Of a stretch of 21,809 nt of DNA, positions 21,795 to 21,809 are shown in pieces (position 1 is the first letter of the stretch; every line of letters starts with the position of its first letter). This DNA comes from a virus. A program made the position numbers and the translations under genes. The notes under the pieces are model-generated. The model saw nothing but the letters and a program-made list of their open reading frames with translations, was not told the DNA's origin and ran no database searches. The stretch spans positions 1 to 21,809 of the IMG/VR virus record IMGVR_UViG_3300049255_000554, one strand, 5' to 3'.

Positions 21795-21809
21795 GATGTG
21801 TCAAATTGA

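Noticed and set aside
1-21809. CRISPR array, insertion sequence, integrase or attachment site
   Set aside because: No regularly spaced direct repeats, transposase or recombinase motifs, or flanking duplicated sites were seen on reading both strands.

Overview
This window is the structural half of a tailed double-stranded DNA phage or prophage with an HK97-type head and a long tail. Nearly all of it is read on the minus strand, so gene order runs from the right end to the left. No integrase, attachment site, host housekeeping gene or CRISPR array is visible, so free phage and prophage cannot be told apart. The moderate-to-high G+C, strong AGGAG-type ribosome binding sites, the lambda R-like endolysin, P27-type small terminase and DUF3489 protein fit a proteobacterial host, perhaps an alphaproteobacterium. 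That host call is inference only.

Right part (21.8 to 11.1 kb): HNH endonuclease, ParB/adenine-or-N4-cytosine methyltransferase fusion, small and large terminase, portal, prohead protease with a probable nested scaffold gene, major capsid protein, a putative capsid accessory protein, a small head protein, gp6-like connector, gp10-like protein, tail terminator-like protein and major tail protein. The genes are packed with TGATG-type or longer overlaps. The two largest gaps, just upstream of the major capsid and major tail genes, carry copies of the same multi-hairpin element.

Middle part (11.1 to 3.8 kb): the place where a tail assembly chaperone gene would normally follow the major tail gene is occupied by about 7.2 kb of other genes. 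First comes a lysis group: a lambda R-like endolysin translationally coupled to the major tail gene and fused in frame to a second protein, then a holin candidate, a Met-type tRNA with an eight-base anticodon loop, and a small low-complexity protein, ended by a strong terminator. Next is an accessory block in mixed orientation: a DUF488 gene overlapping a conserved partner, a convergent DUF3489 regulator-like gene, a large C5-cytosine methyltransferase with a repetitive insert, a fluoride exporter (CrcB/Fluc) under a fluoride riboswitch, and two plus-strand small genes.

Left part (3.8 kb to 1): the tail module resumes with a tail assembly chaperone that probably makes a -1 frameshift extension, a 1031-residue tape measure protein, and the start of a further tail gene that runs off the window.

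The most interesting points are the fluoride-responsive exporter as phage cargo, the DUF488 two-gene cassette, the duplicated hairpin element before the two most abundant virion proteins, the tRNA with an expanded anticodon loop, and three in-frame ORFs that each contain an internal start with its own strong ribosome binding site.
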